Shown here: piece by piece, positions 44,001-52,561 of the stretch
Layout: each line of letters begins with the position of its first letter
How positions within the stretch are numbered: position 1 is the first letter of the stretch
Source: RYN-111 sp963760125
Lineage (GTDB): Bacteria > Actinomycetota > Actinomycetes > Mycobacteriales > SCTD01
Direction of reading: 5' to 3'
Assembly (NCBI GenBank): GCA_963760125.1
Contig: CAVXBV010000002.1
Span: forward strand, 62,001 to 126,000
Length of the DNA: 64,000 nt
Made by a program: the position numbers and the translations under genes
Notes under the pieces: generated by a model
The model's database searches: none
The model's input: only the letters and a program-made list of their open reading frames with translations
What the model was told of the DNA's origin: nothing

Positions 44001-46366
44001 GCCGAGAAGTGCCCGGCCAGGTAGACGATGTCGTTCTTCTGCGCCGGCGAGAACAGCGTGGTCCGCAGGTCGTCCGCCGTCCAGGAGTGCCGTCGGTCCG
44101 GGACACCGTTCACGGTGGTCGTGCTCGGCGGGACGTCGCGGTCGGTGATGAGGTCGGTGACCGCCCCGCTGGGCAGGCTGGCCTGCAGCGACGTGCTCAC
44201 CGCATCGGCGGCGTCGGTGAGGAAGTCATAGCCGGTGACCAGCGCCTTCTTCGGTGACGGCAAGGCACCACCTCGTGCGGTGTAGTTGGTCAGGGCGAGG
44301 GAGATCTCGCTCGCGGACTCCACCAGGCGCCCCACCGCCACGTCGGGCACCGGGACGGTGGCGCCCTTGAGGTTGATGTCGGTCTCCGCGCCGTACGCGT
44401 CCTGGCTGAGCACCTGGTTGCGGCGCAGCGCGGCCTGGGACGCCGTCGGGTCCGCGACCGGCGGCACGTAGTTCTGCTCCGGGCCGAGCCCGGCCGCGTC
44501 GGCCGAGCGGAAGAACGGCACCACGTCGTCGCCGCCGGCGATCACGACGTACTTCAGGGTGTCGTTGCTGTCCCGGTAGCTGTTGACGATGTTGCGCAGC
44601 TCCTGCGCGACGAGGTTCTTGGCGTACGGGCAGCCGGCGTTGCGGTCGGCCTGGGCGTTGAGGGCGCGGAGCCGCGGGACCTGGTGGGCGTCGACGACGA
44701 CGCCACCGACCTCGGGACGAGCGGCGAACGCCCCCAGCTGACCCAGCGGGACGCCGGGCAGCCGAGCGCTGTCGGTGAGGACGACCGTGCCGGCGCTGCC
44801 CGGCGTGCCACGGACGGTGTCGGTGCTGTCGACGAAGCGGTCCAGCGGCGACGTGCAGCTGCCCAGGGTCTGGGACACGGTCAGCGTGAAGGGGACACCG
44901 GGCGCGGACGCGCCGTTACGCCCCTGGACGCGGAGGTAGAAGAAGGTGTCGGCGTTCCAGGTGTTGGCGCGGATCGACTCGTCGGACAGGCCTTCGTTGG
45001 CGGAAACCGCGATGAGGCTCCGGACCTGTGCGCTCGACCAGGCGCTGTTGAGCTGGTCGGGGCTGAAGATGCTCGGCGAGAAGATGCTCGGGCTGAAGAT
45101 GCTCGGCGAGAAGATGCTCGGGCTGAAGATGCTCGGCGAGAACGCGTCCTGGCTGAAGATGCTCGGCGAGAAGATGCTCGGCGAGAAGATGCTGGGCGAG
45201 AAGATGCTCGGGCTGAAGATGCTCGGCGAGAAGATGCTCGGGCTGAAGATGCTCGGCGAGAAGATGCTCGGGCTGAAGATGCTCGGCGAGAAGATGCTCG
45301 GGCTGAAGATGCTCGGGGAGAACGCGTCTGAGGCGAACTCTGCAGTCAGGTGGTTGAGGTCCTTGGGCGCGAGGACGTCGGTGAACGCAGCGCCGATGTC
45401 ACGGAACAGCGCGAGGTCGTAGTTCGCGGCCAGGTGGGTCAGGTCGACCTGGATCGTGCTGTCGGGCAGGACCGGGACGCGGTACCAGTACGCCTGGTCG
45501 AGCTGGCGCAGGGAACCGGTCGTGCTGTCGTTGGGCTGCAGGAGGGTCGCGGTCGGCCAGGCGATGTTGGGCTCGTTGGCGTAAACGCGGACCAGGAACG
45601 TGGCGCTGCTGGACAGGCCAGAGGCGCCCTGCGCCGTGCAGGTCACCGTGGTCTCGCCCAGGGGGAAGGCCGAACCGGCCGCCGGCGAGCAGGTCACGGG
45701 GACGCTGTTGCCGGCGTCGTCCGCCGCGCTCGCCGTGTAGCTCACGACGGCGGAGGTGTCGCCCTGTGCCTTCGCGGTGACGAGGACCGGGCTGGTCGGG
45801 ACCGTGATGGTCGGCGCGGACGCGAGGGTGAAGGCGCCCCTCAGGACACCGGACGCCTCGTCGTGACTGGCTCCCAGCACGAAGCCGTACCGGTCGCCGA
45901 CGGCGAGCGTGAGGCGCAGGACTCCCCGGTAGCTGAACCCGCCGGTCGCGTCCGCCGGCCCCTCGTTGAGCAACAGCTGCGGCTGGACCAGGTTGCCGTC
46001 GCGGTAGATCCCCGCGGCGAGCGCGGAGCGGACGCGCTTGGTGCCGTGATCGCCGGTCCAGGTCCAGGGGATCGTCACCGCACCGCTGACGGTCGACGTC
46101 GTCAGGAAGGTCCACGCGCCGAGCTTCTTGGTGCGGTCGAGGACGTCGTACGTCATCTGGGCCGGCGTCAGCAGGCCGTTGGACACGGTTTTGGCGTCGG
46201 TCCCCGAGGCCTGCCACCCCGTGTCTCCCGCAGCGAGGGCGACACCGGCGGGCAGGACTCCCAGGGCCATGAGCAGGCTCACCAGCGCAGCGAGGATCCC
46301 GTCCCGAAGACGTCGGCGGAGGCGCGGGACACGGGACGCGGCAGCAGGCTGGGCAACGGTGGTCAT
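41069..46366 (-). CDS. Secreted C25 (gingipain-like) peptidase with FSPSI repeats and Ig-like domains
   Basis: 1765 residues from ATG 46366. An Arg-rich signal peptide ends near VALAAGD. A HYR-type Ig domain (about 170-245) and a PPC-like stretch (AYWYRVPVLPDSTIQVDLTHL) are followed by about 18 pentapeptides of FSPSI (about 345-437). The caspase-fold peptidase then spans about 470-960: YVVIAGGDDVVPFF, the His in YLAGHFSAN (near 785) and the Cys in LVVSAGCHSGYN (near 820) form the C25 dyad. The C-terminal about 700 residues are Big_3 and putative-Ig modules (TAMYDGDATYAGSRRDAAVTV, LPPGLSYGNGRIAGTTTKAGSYTARVTATNE). Probably cell-wall or extracellular. No sortase motif is visible. A G8 run serves as ribosome site. 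Confidence 0.83.
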   Translation of the reverse strand: MTTVAQPAAASRVPRLRRRLRDGILAALVSLLMALGVLPAGVALAAGDTGWQASGTDAKTVSNGLLTPAQMTYDVLDRTKKLGAWTFLTTSTVSGAVTIPWTWTGDHGTKRVRSALAAGIYRDGNLVQPQLLLNEGPADATGGFSYRGVLRLTLAVGDRYGFVLGASHDEASGVLRGAFTLASAPTITVPTSPVLVTAKAQGDTSAVVSYTASAADDAGNSVPVTCSPAAGSAFPLGETTVTCTAQGASGLSSSATFLVRVYANEPNIAWPTATLLQPNDSTTGSLRQLDQAYWYRVPVLPDSTIQVDLTHLAANYDLALFRDIGAAFTDVLAPKDLNHLTAEFASDAFSPSIFSPSIFSPSIFSPSIFSPSIFSPSIFSPSIFSPSIFSPSIFSPSIFSPSIFSQDAFSPSIFSPSIFSPSIFSPSIFSPSIFSPDQLNSAWSSAQVRSLIAVSANEGLSDESIRANTWNADTFFYLRVQGRNGASAPGVPFTLTVSQTLGSCTSPLDRFVDSTDTVRGTPGSAGTVVLTDSARLPGVPLGQLGAFAARPEVGGVVVDAHQVPRLRALNAQADRNAGCPYAKNLVAQELRNIVNSYRDSNDTLKYVVIAGGDDVVPFFRSADAAGLGPEQNYVPPVADPTASQAALRRNQVLSQDAYGAETDINLKGATVPVPDVAVGRLVESASEISLALTNYTARGGALPSPKKALVTGYDFLTDAADAVSTSLQASLPSGAVTDLITDRDVPPSTTTVNGVPDRRHSWTADDLRTTLFSPAQKNDIVYLAGHFSANSALAADYTSQVLSTEVADAATDYTNTLVVSAGCHSGYNIVDNDAVPGVTVPLDWVQALNRRGAIVLAGTGYQYGDTDFLEYSERLYADFATELRRGTGAVALGAALVKAKQSYLAATPVLSGIHQKALAEATLYGLPMWGLTLPSNRLPATTPATVSPTTVSSGPGAVLGLRTLDVVTMPTLTQTSQPFQDDSGSGLSAFTYLTGPNGVVTQPAQPALPLVSLPATANGVALRGVAWRGGTYADTAGVVPLTGAVATEESQPHPGFRSPVFFPRRLASINAYGAIEGDGGTRLLVTPAQHRSDGQYTSTMRRFSQLDYRLAYSGNTATYGKTSTYPGNTPSLAAPPAITGVGSTISGSTVTIRARVVGDPSAGIQSVWVTRTAERGPWYGAWTSVDLTQSPTDSTLWTGTLTLPTGQSPADVRYVVQALNGVGLVTMDDNEGYDYSPGSSPGLDPLVVGTTATALSLAAASSAPFGSTFPVTATLVANGQPLAGRTVRFLLGSTVLSATTDGNGVASTAIVLTETVGAKALTAMYDGDATYAGSRRDAAVTVTQRPTSLSATQAGSAVVSGQDSLVSATLKGGGVPLKERAVYFQVRQAGSLVAAAVRITGPDGVARLGALSLPAGTYAVTAVFGTNPIDLGGGRSADARDPENGPSTSNVVSLRVLAPPAITTTSLPDATAGTSYDGPVVVTGDPEPVVSVTGLPPGLSYGNGRIAGTTTKAGSYTARVTATNEIGAATRDLALTVRPGAPAAVLAISGGGQATVYGTPFGSPLVAEVQDAYGNPVAGATVTYSSPSTGPGTTPRTGTRVAGADGRVSLDLVAGPDPGAYDVTVRSGSGSVAFHLVNQYGTSEFSAPLNGPQDREPVAVGKDESLLVSLQFLRAAGTPLADTDAVALVATRRLRFSSRLEGSPVMPGLYPEDMAYDVTTKRFSTTANGTALGWRSGSVYVLRVTVLGANGVDLLAVREVRVKVR
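45061..45320. repeat. Array of 15-base units encoding FSPSI pentapeptides
   Basis: Sixteen near-identical 15-base units (core GAAGATGCTCGG on the forward strand), in two blocks of 5 and 11 separated by a unit encoding AFSQD. Units mostly alternate between two codon versions of Ser, giving a 30-base higher-order period. In the protein it is an uninterrupted in-frame array, not a CRISPR. Confidence 0.9.
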
Positions 46367-46375
46367 TCGGCGGAT

Positions 46376-46434
46376 CCCCCCCCGCACGGCCCATACGACT
46401 GGATGGGTCATCGCGCAGTGGTCCAAGTGGACCA
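46376..46434 (-). promoter_or_regulatory. Leader of the peptidase gene: G8 tract and perfect palindrome
   Basis: TGGTCCAAGTGGACCA (46419-46434) is a perfect seven-base inverted repeat with a two-base spacer, the form of a GntR-family operator (TGGTNNNNACCA-like). A run of eight G on the coding strand (46383-46376) lies nine bases before the ATG and seems to act as ribosome site. Length change of the run could alter translation. Confidence 0.4.
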
Positions 46435-46501
46435 AATGCACCGGATCATGACAAGCCGCCTGAGTGCACACATTGACCCGCTACGCGTGGAGGCGGGCAC
46501 A

Positions 46502-46535
46502 GAAGAGCGGGCCTCCCGGAGGAGACCCGCTCTTC
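46502..46535 (-). terminator. Terminator downstream of groEL
   Basis: GAAGAGCGGG pairs with CCCGCTCTTC, and the loop contains a second CCTCC/GGAGG pairing. It lies 30 bases after the groEL stop. Confidence 0.7.
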
Positions 46536-46564
46536 GTTCCGTGCTGGTGTACGAGGTGAGCGGA

Positions 46565-48193
<1,629 letters not shown>

Positions 48194-48275
48194 ACGTGGA
48201 TTCCTCCATGGTTCGGGGTGATCTCTGTGACGGTGCCCGCGACGGACGACCGGGTTGCCGGTCTCACCGAGAGAT

Positions 48276-48302
48276 CTGGCACTCGAAGGGTCCGAGTGCT
48301 AC
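48276..48302. promoter_or_regulatory. CIRCE operator, copy 1 (HrcA site)
   Basis: CTGGCACTC, nine bases, GAGTGCTAC. This follows the CIRCE consensus (TTAGCACTC-N9-GAGTGCTAA) with two end mismatches. It lies about 85 bases before groEL2. Confidence 0.85.
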
Positions 48303-48310
48303 CCACCATG

Positions 48311-48337
48311 TTGGCACTCTCCCCCCGAGAGTGCAAA
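48311..48337. promoter_or_regulatory. CIRCE operator, copy 2 (HrcA site)
   Basis: TTGGCACTC, nine bases, GAGTGCAAA. The spacing is exact and the core GCACTC/GAGTGC is perfect. Eight bases separate it from copy 1. Confidence 0.85.
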
Positions 48338-48376
48338 CAGAGCGCCGCCGACCAACCGCACTCGGCTCCTGATCAG

Positions 48377-48859
48377 TCAGGGGAGCGTGATCGGCCCCTC
48401 GGTGCCAGGGTCGTCGCCCAGCGCAGCCCGCACCACGGCCAGGGCCGCACCGAGGCGACCGTTGGGGCCGTCCCAGTACTCCCCCGCCTCGACCGTGACC
48501 TCCAGGACCCGGACGGTGGGGTCGTTCTTGCCGTCGAAGAAGGCGGCGGCGCCCGGATTCCACAGCTCGGCGACCAGCGCCCGGTCGTCGCGCACGCGCG
48601 CGCTGCCCTGCAGCCCGACGTAGGTGTTCTTGGCCGGGTCGGAGAACGTCACGCCCGCCGGCGAGCCCTCGCCGTCCAGGTCGGCCACCCACTCCGCCTC
48701 GGTCGAGACGAGGAAGCGCAGCCGGCCGCCCTCCTCGTCGGCCAGGGTGAGCGGCCGGGACGCCCACACGTGCGTGCGGGGGTCCCGGGTGCCGACCATC
48801 GCGAAGCGAAGGCCGTCCAGGGCATGGGTCAGGGACTGGGGCTGTGGCGTCGTCGTCAT
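48377..48859 (-). CDS. Pyridoxamine 5'-phosphate oxidase-fold (general stress) protein
   Basis: 160 residues. FAMVGTRDPRTHVWASRPLTLAD...LRFLVSTEAEWVADL, then GVTFSDPAKNTYVGLQGSARVRDD, fit the split-barrel flavin-binding fold of the PPOX / general stress protein 26 type. It likely binds FMN or F420; the reaction is unknown. The reverse strand carries TAGCCC six bases before the ATG, so the transcript may be leaderless. Divergent from the antiporter gene, only 53 bases away. Confidence 0.8.
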   Translation of the reverse strand: MTTTPQPQSLTHALDGLRFAMVGTRDPRTHVWASRPLTLADEEGGRLRFLVSTEAEWVADLDGEGSPAGVTFSDPAKNTYVGLQGSARVRDDRALVAELWNPGAAAFFDGKNDPTVRVLEVTVEAGEYWDGPNGRLGAALAVVRAALGDDPGTEGPITLP

Positions 48860-48912
48860 GGACCGGGGCTACCCCCTCCCGCGTCGCGTCACGCGCCCAG
48901 CAGACTGGCCGC

Positions 48913-50121
48913 ATGGGTCTGCTGCTCGCCTTCGCCGTCGTCCTGTTCGTGGGTGCTCTGATCTCGGAGCGCGCCGACCGGACCGTGCTGTCCACGGCGG
49001 TGCTGTTCCTGCTGGCCGGCTTCGTGCTCGGGGACGGCGTGACCGGGGTCCTGGATCTGCACCAGGACGACGACATCGTCATCGAGCTGGCCGAGCTGGC
49101 GCTGTTCAGCGTGCTGTACACCGACGGCATGCGTGTGGGCTTCGGCGACCTGCGTCGCGCCTGGCGGCTTCCCGGCCGGGCCCTGGTGCTCGGGATGCCC
49201 CTCACCTTCGGGATCACCGCCCTGCTCGCTCACGTGGTGGCCGGACTGCCGTGGACCGAGTCGCTGCTCGTCGGCGCCGTCCTCGCCCCGACCGACCCGG
49301 TGTTCGCCTCGGCGATCGTCGGCCGCGAGGAGGTCCCACGACGACTGCGGTCCCTGCTGAACGTCGAGAGCGGGCTGAACGACGGACTCGCGCTGCCGGT
49401 CGTCCTGGTCCTGCTCTCGGTGCTGGCGAAGGAGGGCGTCTCCGGCCTGGAGCTGCTGGGCGAGCTTGCGCTGGGCGTCGCGATCGGGATCGTCGTCCCG
49501 TGGGTGGCGGCCGTCCTCATCCGGAGCCGGCACACCGCTGCCACCGACCTCTACAAGGCTCTCGGCGGGCTCTCCATCGGCCTGATGGTGCTCGGTCTCG
49601 CCCATGCGGTGCACGGCAACCTGTTCCTCGCGGCGTTCACCGCGGGCATCACCGTGGCGACCGTCGCTCCTGAGGTGGAGCGCACGTTCGGCGAGTTCGG
49701 TGAGCTGGTCACCGAGCTGCTGAAGCTCGCCGCGATCCTGGTCTTCGGCGCTCTCATCTCCCCCAGCTTCCTGGGCGAGATCCCCTTCAGCGGCTACGTC
49801 TTCGCCCTTCTGGCCCTGATCGTGGCCCGGCCGGCGGCGATCGCCCTGGCGTTGCTGCGCAGCCACCTGCCGTGGCCGGAGCGCGCCGTCGCCGCGTGGT
49901 TCGGGCCGAAGGGGTTCGCGTCCGTGGTCTACGGGCTGCTCATCCTCGAGGCCGGGGTCCCGCGGGCGGACCAGATGTTCCACCTGGTGGCCCTGGTCAT
50001 CTTCGCTTCGATCCTGGCGCACTCCTCCACCGACGTCCCGATCGCGCACGCGTTCGCCCGGGCCGAGAAGCGAGCACCAATCCAGGCCGGCACGGTGACC
50101 GAACGCCCGGCGAGCGACTGA
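48913..50121 (+). CDS. Cation/proton antiporter (CPA1-type)
   Basis: 402 residues with about 12 membrane segments. LVGAVLAPTDPVFASAIVGREEVPRRLRSLLNVESGLNDGLALPVVLVLLSVL carries the ion-binding TDP and the ESGLNDG motif typical of CPA1/NhaP exchangers, and WFGPKGFASVVYGLL is the second helical-hairpin block. It exchanges Na+ or K+ for protons; the cation is not readable. CAGACT ends six bases before the ATG at 48913, which fixes the start within the earlier open frame. Confidence 0.88.
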   Translation: MGLLLAFAVVLFVGALISERADRTVLSTAVLFLLAGFVLGDGVTGVLDLHQDDDIVIELAELALFSVLYTDGMRVGFGDLRRAWRLPGRALVLGMPLTFGITALLAHVVAGLPWTESLLVGAVLAPTDPVFASAIVGREEVPRRLRSLLNVESGLNDGLALPVVLVLLSVLAKEGVSGLELLGELALGVAIGIVVPWVAAVLIRSRHTAATDLYKALGGLSIGLMVLGLAHAVHGNLFLAAFTAGITVATVAPEVERTFGEFGELVTELLKLAAILVFGALISPSFLGEIPFSGYVFALLALIVARPAAIALALLRSHLPWPERAVAAWFGPKGFASVVYGLLILEAGVPRADQMFHLVALVIFASILAHSSTDVPIAHAFARAEKRAPIQAGTVTERPASD

Positions 50122-50137
50122 CCCCGTTCCCCCTACG

Positions 50138-50168
50138 CCGCCGATCGGCTGTGTCCCCGCCGATCGGT
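50138..50168. repeat. Paired CCGATCGG palindromes between convergent genes
   Basis: The self-complementary CCGATCGG occurs twice, eleven bases apart, between the antiporter stop and the end of the DUF421 gene. It could form a hairpin that ends both transcripts, but it is short. Confidence 0.35.
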
Positions 50169-50172
50169 GTGC

Positions 50173-50694
50173 TCACGGGTGGATCCGTACCCCCTTGAGC
50201 AGGTCCTCGTCGACAGGGTCGTCACCGGTCACGACGCTGAGGTCACCGGTGGTCTCCAGGACGACGGCACGGACCTGAGCCCGCGAGCGGACCCCGGACA
50301 GCCGGAGCTGCGCCCACAGCTCACCCTGGCTGATCCCGGCGGCGGCCAGGTTGAGCGACAGCACCTCACCGTCCAGGACAAGCGCGAGCGGCTCGTTGTC
50401 CACCAGCCCGCCGAGCAAGCCGCGCTGCCGGAGGCGGGCGACGACGTACTGCAGCAGGTAGAGCAGGAGCAGCGCGAACGCGCCCGTCACCAGCGACGTG
50501 CCGCCGGTCGCCGTGGAGGCAACGGTCGAGCCGACGGCGATGGTCGCGGCGAAGTCGAAGCTCGACATCTTGGCCAGCGACCGGGGGCCGGACCACCGCG
50601 TCAGGACGATGACGACGACGTACACCCCGACGGTGCTGGTCACGGCGACCAGCAGGTCGGACCGGGACGCCCCGAGATCGGCCAGCACGCTCAT
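50173..50694 (-). CDS. DUF421 (YetF-like) membrane protein
   Basis: 173 residues. Three membrane segments in the first 90 residues are followed by the DUF421 cytoplasmic part. VIVLTRWSGPRSLAKMSSFDFAATIAVGSTVAS is the diagnostic block. LVDNEPLALVLDGEVLSLNLAAAGISQGELWAQLRLSGVRSRAQVRAVVLETTGDLSVV is the conserved C-terminal domain. The function is unknown; Bacillus YetF relatives have been linked to membrane stress. The ATG at 50694 has GGAGG upstream. Confidence 0.85.
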   Translation of the reverse strand: MSVLADLGASRSDLLVAVTSTVGVYVVVIVLTRWSGPRSLAKMSSFDFAATIAVGSTVASTATGGTSLVTGAFALLLLYLLQYVVARLRQRGLLGGLVDNEPLALVLDGEVLSLNLAAAGISQGELWAQLRLSGVRSRAQVRAVVLETTGDLSVVTGDDPVDEDLLKGVRIHP

Positions 50695-50742
50695 GTCGCC
50701 ACCTCCTGGCAAGTCCGTGCCCCGCGCAACGACGGGGAACCG

Positions 50743-52005
50743 TCAGCCGGCGGCGCCGCTCTTCACGAAGGCGTTGTACGACGGGGCGATCGTCACGGTC
50801 GGGACCGAGGTCAGAGCCGTGGCCTCGATGGTCTTCAGCCCGTCACCGGTGTTGTAGAGCACCGTCTCCGCCTCGGGGTCGATGAGCCCCTGGGCCAGCA
50901 GCTTGCGCAGCGTCGCGACCGTCACTCCGCCTGCCGTCTCGGCGAACACGCCCTCGGTCTCGGCGAGCAACGAGATGCCCTCGATCACCTCGGCGTCGCT
51001 GACGTGGCCCATGGCGCCGCCGGTCCGACGTACGACGTCGAGGGCGTAGGGGCCGTCGGCGGGGTTGCCGATGGCGAGGCTCTTGGCGATCGTGTCGGGC
51101 TTGACGGGCTTGACCGCGTCCCAGCCGTTCTCGAAGGCCGTGGCGATCGGTGAGCACCCGGTCGCCTGCGCACCGAACACCTTGTAGGACGCCTCGTCCA
51201 CCAGCCCGAGCTTGATGAGCTCACCGAACGCCTTGTCCACCTTGGTGAGCAGCGAGCCGGACGCCATCGGGATGACGACCTGCGGCGGGATGCGCCAGCC
51301 GAGCTGCTCCGCCACTTCGTAACCGAGCGTCTTGGAGCCCTCGGCGTAGTACGGGCGGACGTTGACGTTGACGAACGCCCACTCCTCGTTCTCGGCGATC
51401 TCGCTGCACAGTCGGTTCACGTCGTCGTAGTTGCCGTCGACAGCGACCAGGGTCTGGCCGTACACCGCGGTCTGGACGATCTTGCCTTGCTCGAGGTCGC
51501 TGGGGATGAACACGACGGCCTTGAGCCCGACATGGGTGGCGTGCGCAGCGACCGAGTTGGCGAGGTTGCCGGTCGAGGCGCAGGACACCGTGGTGTAGCC
51601 GAACCCGCGGGCGGCAGACAGAGCCACACTGACGACACGGTCCTTGAACGAGTGGGTCGGGTTGCCGCTGTCGTCCTTGACCCAGAGCTTGCGCATCCCC
51701 AGCGCCTTGGCCAGGTTGGGGGCCTCGCGCAGGCGGGTCATGCCGGCGCCGAGGTCCACGCGGGTCTCGGGGTCCTGGCCGGCCGGGAGCAGACCGGCGT
51801 AGCGCCAGATGGTCTGCGGACCGGCCTCGATGGACTGCCGGGTGACCAGCTTGAGCTTGTCGAGGTCGTACTCCACCTCGAGCGGCGCAAAACACTCCGC
51901 GCAGACGTGGACCGGGGTGAGCGGCACGCGGTGGCCGCACTCGCGGCAGATGAGCCCCTTCGCAGGGCTGGCGGCGAAGGCCGCTGGTAGGTCGGTGGTC
52001 GTCAC
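50743..52005 (-). CDS. thrC: Threonine synthase behind a SAM riboswitch
   Basis: 420 residues. An N-terminal zinc-ribbon-like part has two Cys pairs (LICRECGHRVPLTPVHVCAECF). The PLP fold follows, with the Schiff-base Lys in NPTHSFKDR (the usual N-P-T-x-S-[FY]-K) and SCASTGNLANSVAAHA as the phosphate loop. It converts O-phosphohomoserine to threonine. GTG at 52005 is chosen because AGGAGAA lies just before it. A SAM-I riboswitch covers this ribosome site, an unusual control for threonine synthesis, so a different substrate or role in the methionine branch is possible. Confidence 0.9.
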   Translation of the reverse strand: MTTTDLPAAFAASPAKGLICRECGHRVPLTPVHVCAECFAPLEVEYDLDKLKLVTRQSIEAGPQTIWRYAGLLPAGQDPETRVDLGAGMTRLREAPNLAKALGMRKLWVKDDSGNPTHSFKDRVVSVALSAARGFGYTTVSCASTGNLANSVAAHATHVGLKAVVFIPSDLEQGKIVQTAVYGQTLVAVDGNYDDVNRLCSEIAENEEWAFVNVNVRPYYAEGSKTLGYEVAEQLGWRIPPQVVIPMASGSLLTKVDKAFGELIKLGLVDEASYKVFGAQATGCSPIATAFENGWDAVKPVKPDTIAKSLAIGNPADGPYALDVVRRTGGAMGHVSDAEVIEGISLLAETEGVFAETAGGVTVATLRKLLAQGLIDPEAETVLYNTGDGLKTIEATALTSVPTVTIAPSYNAFVKSGAAG

Positions 52006-52011
52006 AGTTCT

Positions 52012-52116
52012 CCTCATCTTCCCCGCACGAAGCGGGACGGAGTTGGCACCTGGCTCGTCGTGAGCTGGTTGCCGGGGCGTCATCGGGCCGTGTCCCTGGT
52101 GCCCCTCGGGATGAAG
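52012..52116 (-). promoter_or_regulatory. SAM-I (S-box) riboswitch of thrC
   Basis: On the reverse strand: P1 arm CTTCATC (52116-52110), the core GGCCCGATGACGCC with CCGGCAACC (within 52089-52067), GGTGCCAACTCC (52050-52039), a P4 hairpin CCCGC-TTCGT-GCGGG (about 52037-52022), and the closing P1 arm GATGAGG (52018-52012). All are hallmark S-box pieces in order. The closing arm overlaps the AGGAG ribosome site (52014-52010), so SAM binding would block translation. Confidence 0.88.
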
Positions 52117-52141
52117 TCGTGCTGTTCAGTTGTGGGGACCG

Positions 52142-52147
52142 ACGTTA
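52142..52147 (-). promoter_or_regulatory. -10 hexamer TAACGT upstream of the SAM riboswitch
   Basis: TAACGT on the reverse strand; a start point near 52134 would leave about 18 bases before the riboswitch P1 helix. Confidence 0.4.
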
Positions 52148-52152
52148 CCGGA

Positions 52153-52383
52153 CTACTGCACGAGGGCCGCCGGGGCCGTGTTCTCTCTCGCCCGTCGCCA
52201 GAAGCGCAGGCGGGAGGCGTCCGCGGCCAACACCGCCTGAACAGCGCGGACGCTGTGCTGTGTCGCGTGGCACCGGCACGCGTGGCCGCACCCCACGGCG
52301 CCGGGGACAGGCCGCTGGCCGGACTCGTCGCGCAGGGAGGTGCAGGCGCAGTGCGCGCAGCGATCGACGTAGGTCACGAGCAT
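52153..52383 (-). CDS. Small cysteine-rich hypothetical protein
   Basis: 76 residues, MLVTYVDRCAHCACTSLRDE..., with CAHCAC at 9-14 and GCGHACRCH near 31-39, so six cysteines and several histidines in the first half; the second half is a basic Ala-rich helix. Third codon positions are mostly G or C, and CGGAG lies six to seven bases before the ATG. No family is recognised. It lies between the AAA ATPase start and the thrC riboswitch and might bind a metal. It could still be a chance frame. Confidence 0.4.
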   Translation of the reverse strand: MLVTYVDRCAHCACTSLRDESGQRPVPGAVGCGHACRCHATQHSVRAVQAVLAADASRLRFWRRARENTAPAALVQ

Positions 52384-52549
52384 CAGGGACTCCGGTGAAC
52401 GGGCAGCGGCCAGGTCCTCCAGCCGCCGTCCGTGAGGTCTCGCGTGGCGAGGTCCGTCGCGCCACCGGTCGTACTCGTCCTGTCGGTCCCCTGTCGCGCT
52501 CGCGGATCACCCTTCCGGGTAGTCACCGGCTGCGCGCACCGGGTCTGGG

Positions 52550-52555
52550 TAGGCT
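52550..52555 (+). promoter_or_regulatory. -10 hexamer TAGGCT of the leaderless AAA ATPase gene
   Basis: TAGGCT is followed by CCGCCA and the GTG at 52562. Confidence 0.5.
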
Positions 52556-52561
52556 CCGCCA

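Noticed and set aside
39413..44257. A 1614-codon open frame on the forward strand opposite the cyclase and peptidase genes
   Set aside because: It is a by-product of high GC content. The composition is Arg/Gly/His/Val noise with no domain, and the reverse-strand genes carry clear motifs.
45061..45320. Regular direct repeats that could suggest a CRISPR array
   Set aside because: The units are 15 bases without unique spacers, in frame, and encode a protein repeat.
50695..50742. A MoaD/ThiS-like sulfur carrier gene next to thrC, as I recall in Streptomyces
   Set aside because: The interval is only 48 bases and the neighbouring genes are DUF421 and the riboswitch leader, so the carrier is absent here.
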